Shown: positions 5,646 to 6,423 of the stretch, in pieces
Layout: each line of letters opens with the position of its first letter
Numbering within the stretch: the first letter of the stretch is position 1
Assembly (NCBI GenBank): GCA_049318845.1
Contig: JBMOFH010000239.1
Span: forward strand, 1 to 6,423
Length of the DNA stretch: 6,423 bases
Direction of reading: 5' to 3'
Source of the DNA: CAIOZW01 sp049318845
GTDB lineage: Bacteria > Acidobacteriota > Blastocatellia > RBC074
Position numbers and translations under genes: made by a program
The notes under the pieces: generated by a model
What the model saw: the letters and a program-made list of their open reading frames with translations, nothing else
The model's database searches: none
What the model was told of the DNA's origin: nothing

Positions 5646-6423
5646 ATGCTCTATTATCTTTGTTATGAACTGCTGTACCGGGGCTATGTGGCGCAATTCC
5701 CGTTACTGAAAGTCTTCAACGTCTTTCAGTATGTCACTTTCCGGACGGCATACGCGGCGGTGACGGCGCTCGGGATGAGCCTTGCCGTTGGTCCGCTGGT
5801 CATTCGCAAATTGCGCGAGTTCAAGTTTGGGCAGGAGATTCGGCAAGAGGGTCCGGCATCGCATCAGGCGAAGCGTGGAACCCCAACGATGGGTGGCGTG
5901 ATGATCATCGGTTCGGTCGTCATCTCGACCCTCCTCTGGGCCAACCTGCGTAATCGTGCCGTCTGGGTAGCCCTGGTTGGAATGCTTGGGTGCGCACTGG
6001 TCGGGTTTGCCGATGACTACCTCAAGATCGTCCGGAAGCGAAGCCTTGGTCTGACTGGACGGCAGAAGCTGATTGGTCAGTTTCTGGTCTGTCTGGTCGT
6101 TGGTGGGCTTCTTTTTGGCTTCACCGATTTTACGGGGATACTCAATGTTCCGTTCTTCAAGAATTTTCGACCGGAGTTGCCGATCCTGGTCTACCTTGGA
6201 TTCATCGTCTTCGTAGTTCTGGGGGCTTCAAACGCCGTCAACCTTACGGACGGACTTGATGGGCTGGCGATTAGCGTGACAGTAATCGCCGCCTCGGCGC
6301 TGACAGCACTGACCTATGTGACCGGGCATGCGAAGTTCGCGGACTACCTTGACCTCGCACACACACCGGGAGTCTGGGAAGTGACGATATTTTGTGGTGC
6401 GCTGGTTGGAGCGAGTCTCGGGT
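5646..6423 (+). CDS. mraY: Phospho-MurNAc-pentapeptide transferase MraY, N-terminal part (cut by window edge)
   Basis: This integral membrane enzyme transfers phospho-MurNAc-pentapeptide from UDP to undecaprenyl phosphate on the cytoplasmic face, making lipid I. The window holds 259 codons, and the frame is open to the edge, so this is truncation by the window and not a broken gene. Family motifs are KRGTPTMGG (76-84), FADDYLK (121-127) with the paired catalytic aspartates D123 and D124, and NAVNLTDGLDGLA (196-208). Hydrophobic segments lie at about 35-55, 82-100, 105-122, 142-159, 178-197, 205-225 and from 246. The third catalytic aspartate and the C-terminal helices would lie to the right. 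The start at 5646 follows an in-frame stop at 5640 and has a good Shine-Dalgarno, so it is secure. The aromatic-rich opening MLYYLCYELLY resembles MraY of Gram-negative phyla, which have an extra N-terminal segment before the first helix. Confidence 0.96.
   Translation, partial: MLYYLCYELLYRGYVAQFPLLKVFNVFQYVTFRTAYAAVTALGMSLAVGPLVIRKLREFKFGQEIRQEGPASHQAKRGTPTMGGVMIIGSVVISTLLWANLRNRAVWVALVGMLGCALVGFADDYLKIVRKRSLGLTGRQKLIGQFLVCLVVGGLLFGFTDFTGILNVPFFKNFRPELPILVYLGFIVFVVLGASNAVNLTDGLDGLAISVTVIAASALTALTYVTGHAKFADYLDLAHTPGVWEVTIFCGALVGASLG

Noticed and set aside
6200..6423. Missing third catalytic aspartate in MraY
   Set aside because: The gene is simply cut by the window edge before that motif; nothing suggests a broken gene.

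Overview
This window is a stretch of a bacterial division and cell wall (dcw) cluster. Four genes lie head to tail on the + strand: ftsI (septal class B penicillin-binding protein), murE, murF and the first part of mraY, which runs off the right edge. They fill almost the whole window, and I found no RNA gene, mobile element, CRISPR array or credible minus-strand gene.

The likely source is a GC-rich (roughly 58-60 %, by eye) diderm bacterium with meso-diaminopimelate peptidoglycan, because MurE carries the DAP-type DNPR motif. The MraY N-terminus, the single PASTA domain at the end of FtsI and the gene order look most like Acidobacteriota to me. That is an impression from remembered family patterns, not a search result.

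Layout: positions 1-93 hold the region before ftsI, perhaps with the end of an upstream gene (ftsL would be expected), and a 10-bp tandem repeat. ftsI is 94-2454, murE 2512-4068, murF 4138-5592 and mraY 5646 to beyond 6423. The gaps are 57, 69 and 53 nt. None contains an intrinsic terminator or a clear promoter, so the genes are probably cotranscribed.

Function: MurE adds meso-DAP to UDP-MurNAc-L-Ala-D-Glu, and MurF then adds D-Ala-D-Ala to make the UDP-MurNAc-pentapeptide. MraY moves the phospho-MurNAc-pentapeptide onto undecaprenyl phosphate to give lipid I. FtsI cross-links the finished material at the division septum. The run therefore holds three consecutive precursor steps plus the final septal transpeptidation.

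The enzymes look conventional and intact at every catalytic motif I could check. What is unusual is several short tandem repeats (units of 9, 10, 12, 15 and 15 bp) in and beside ftsI and murE. Those inside genes are in-frame and create low-complexity inserts or linkers. I did not find a new biological system here.
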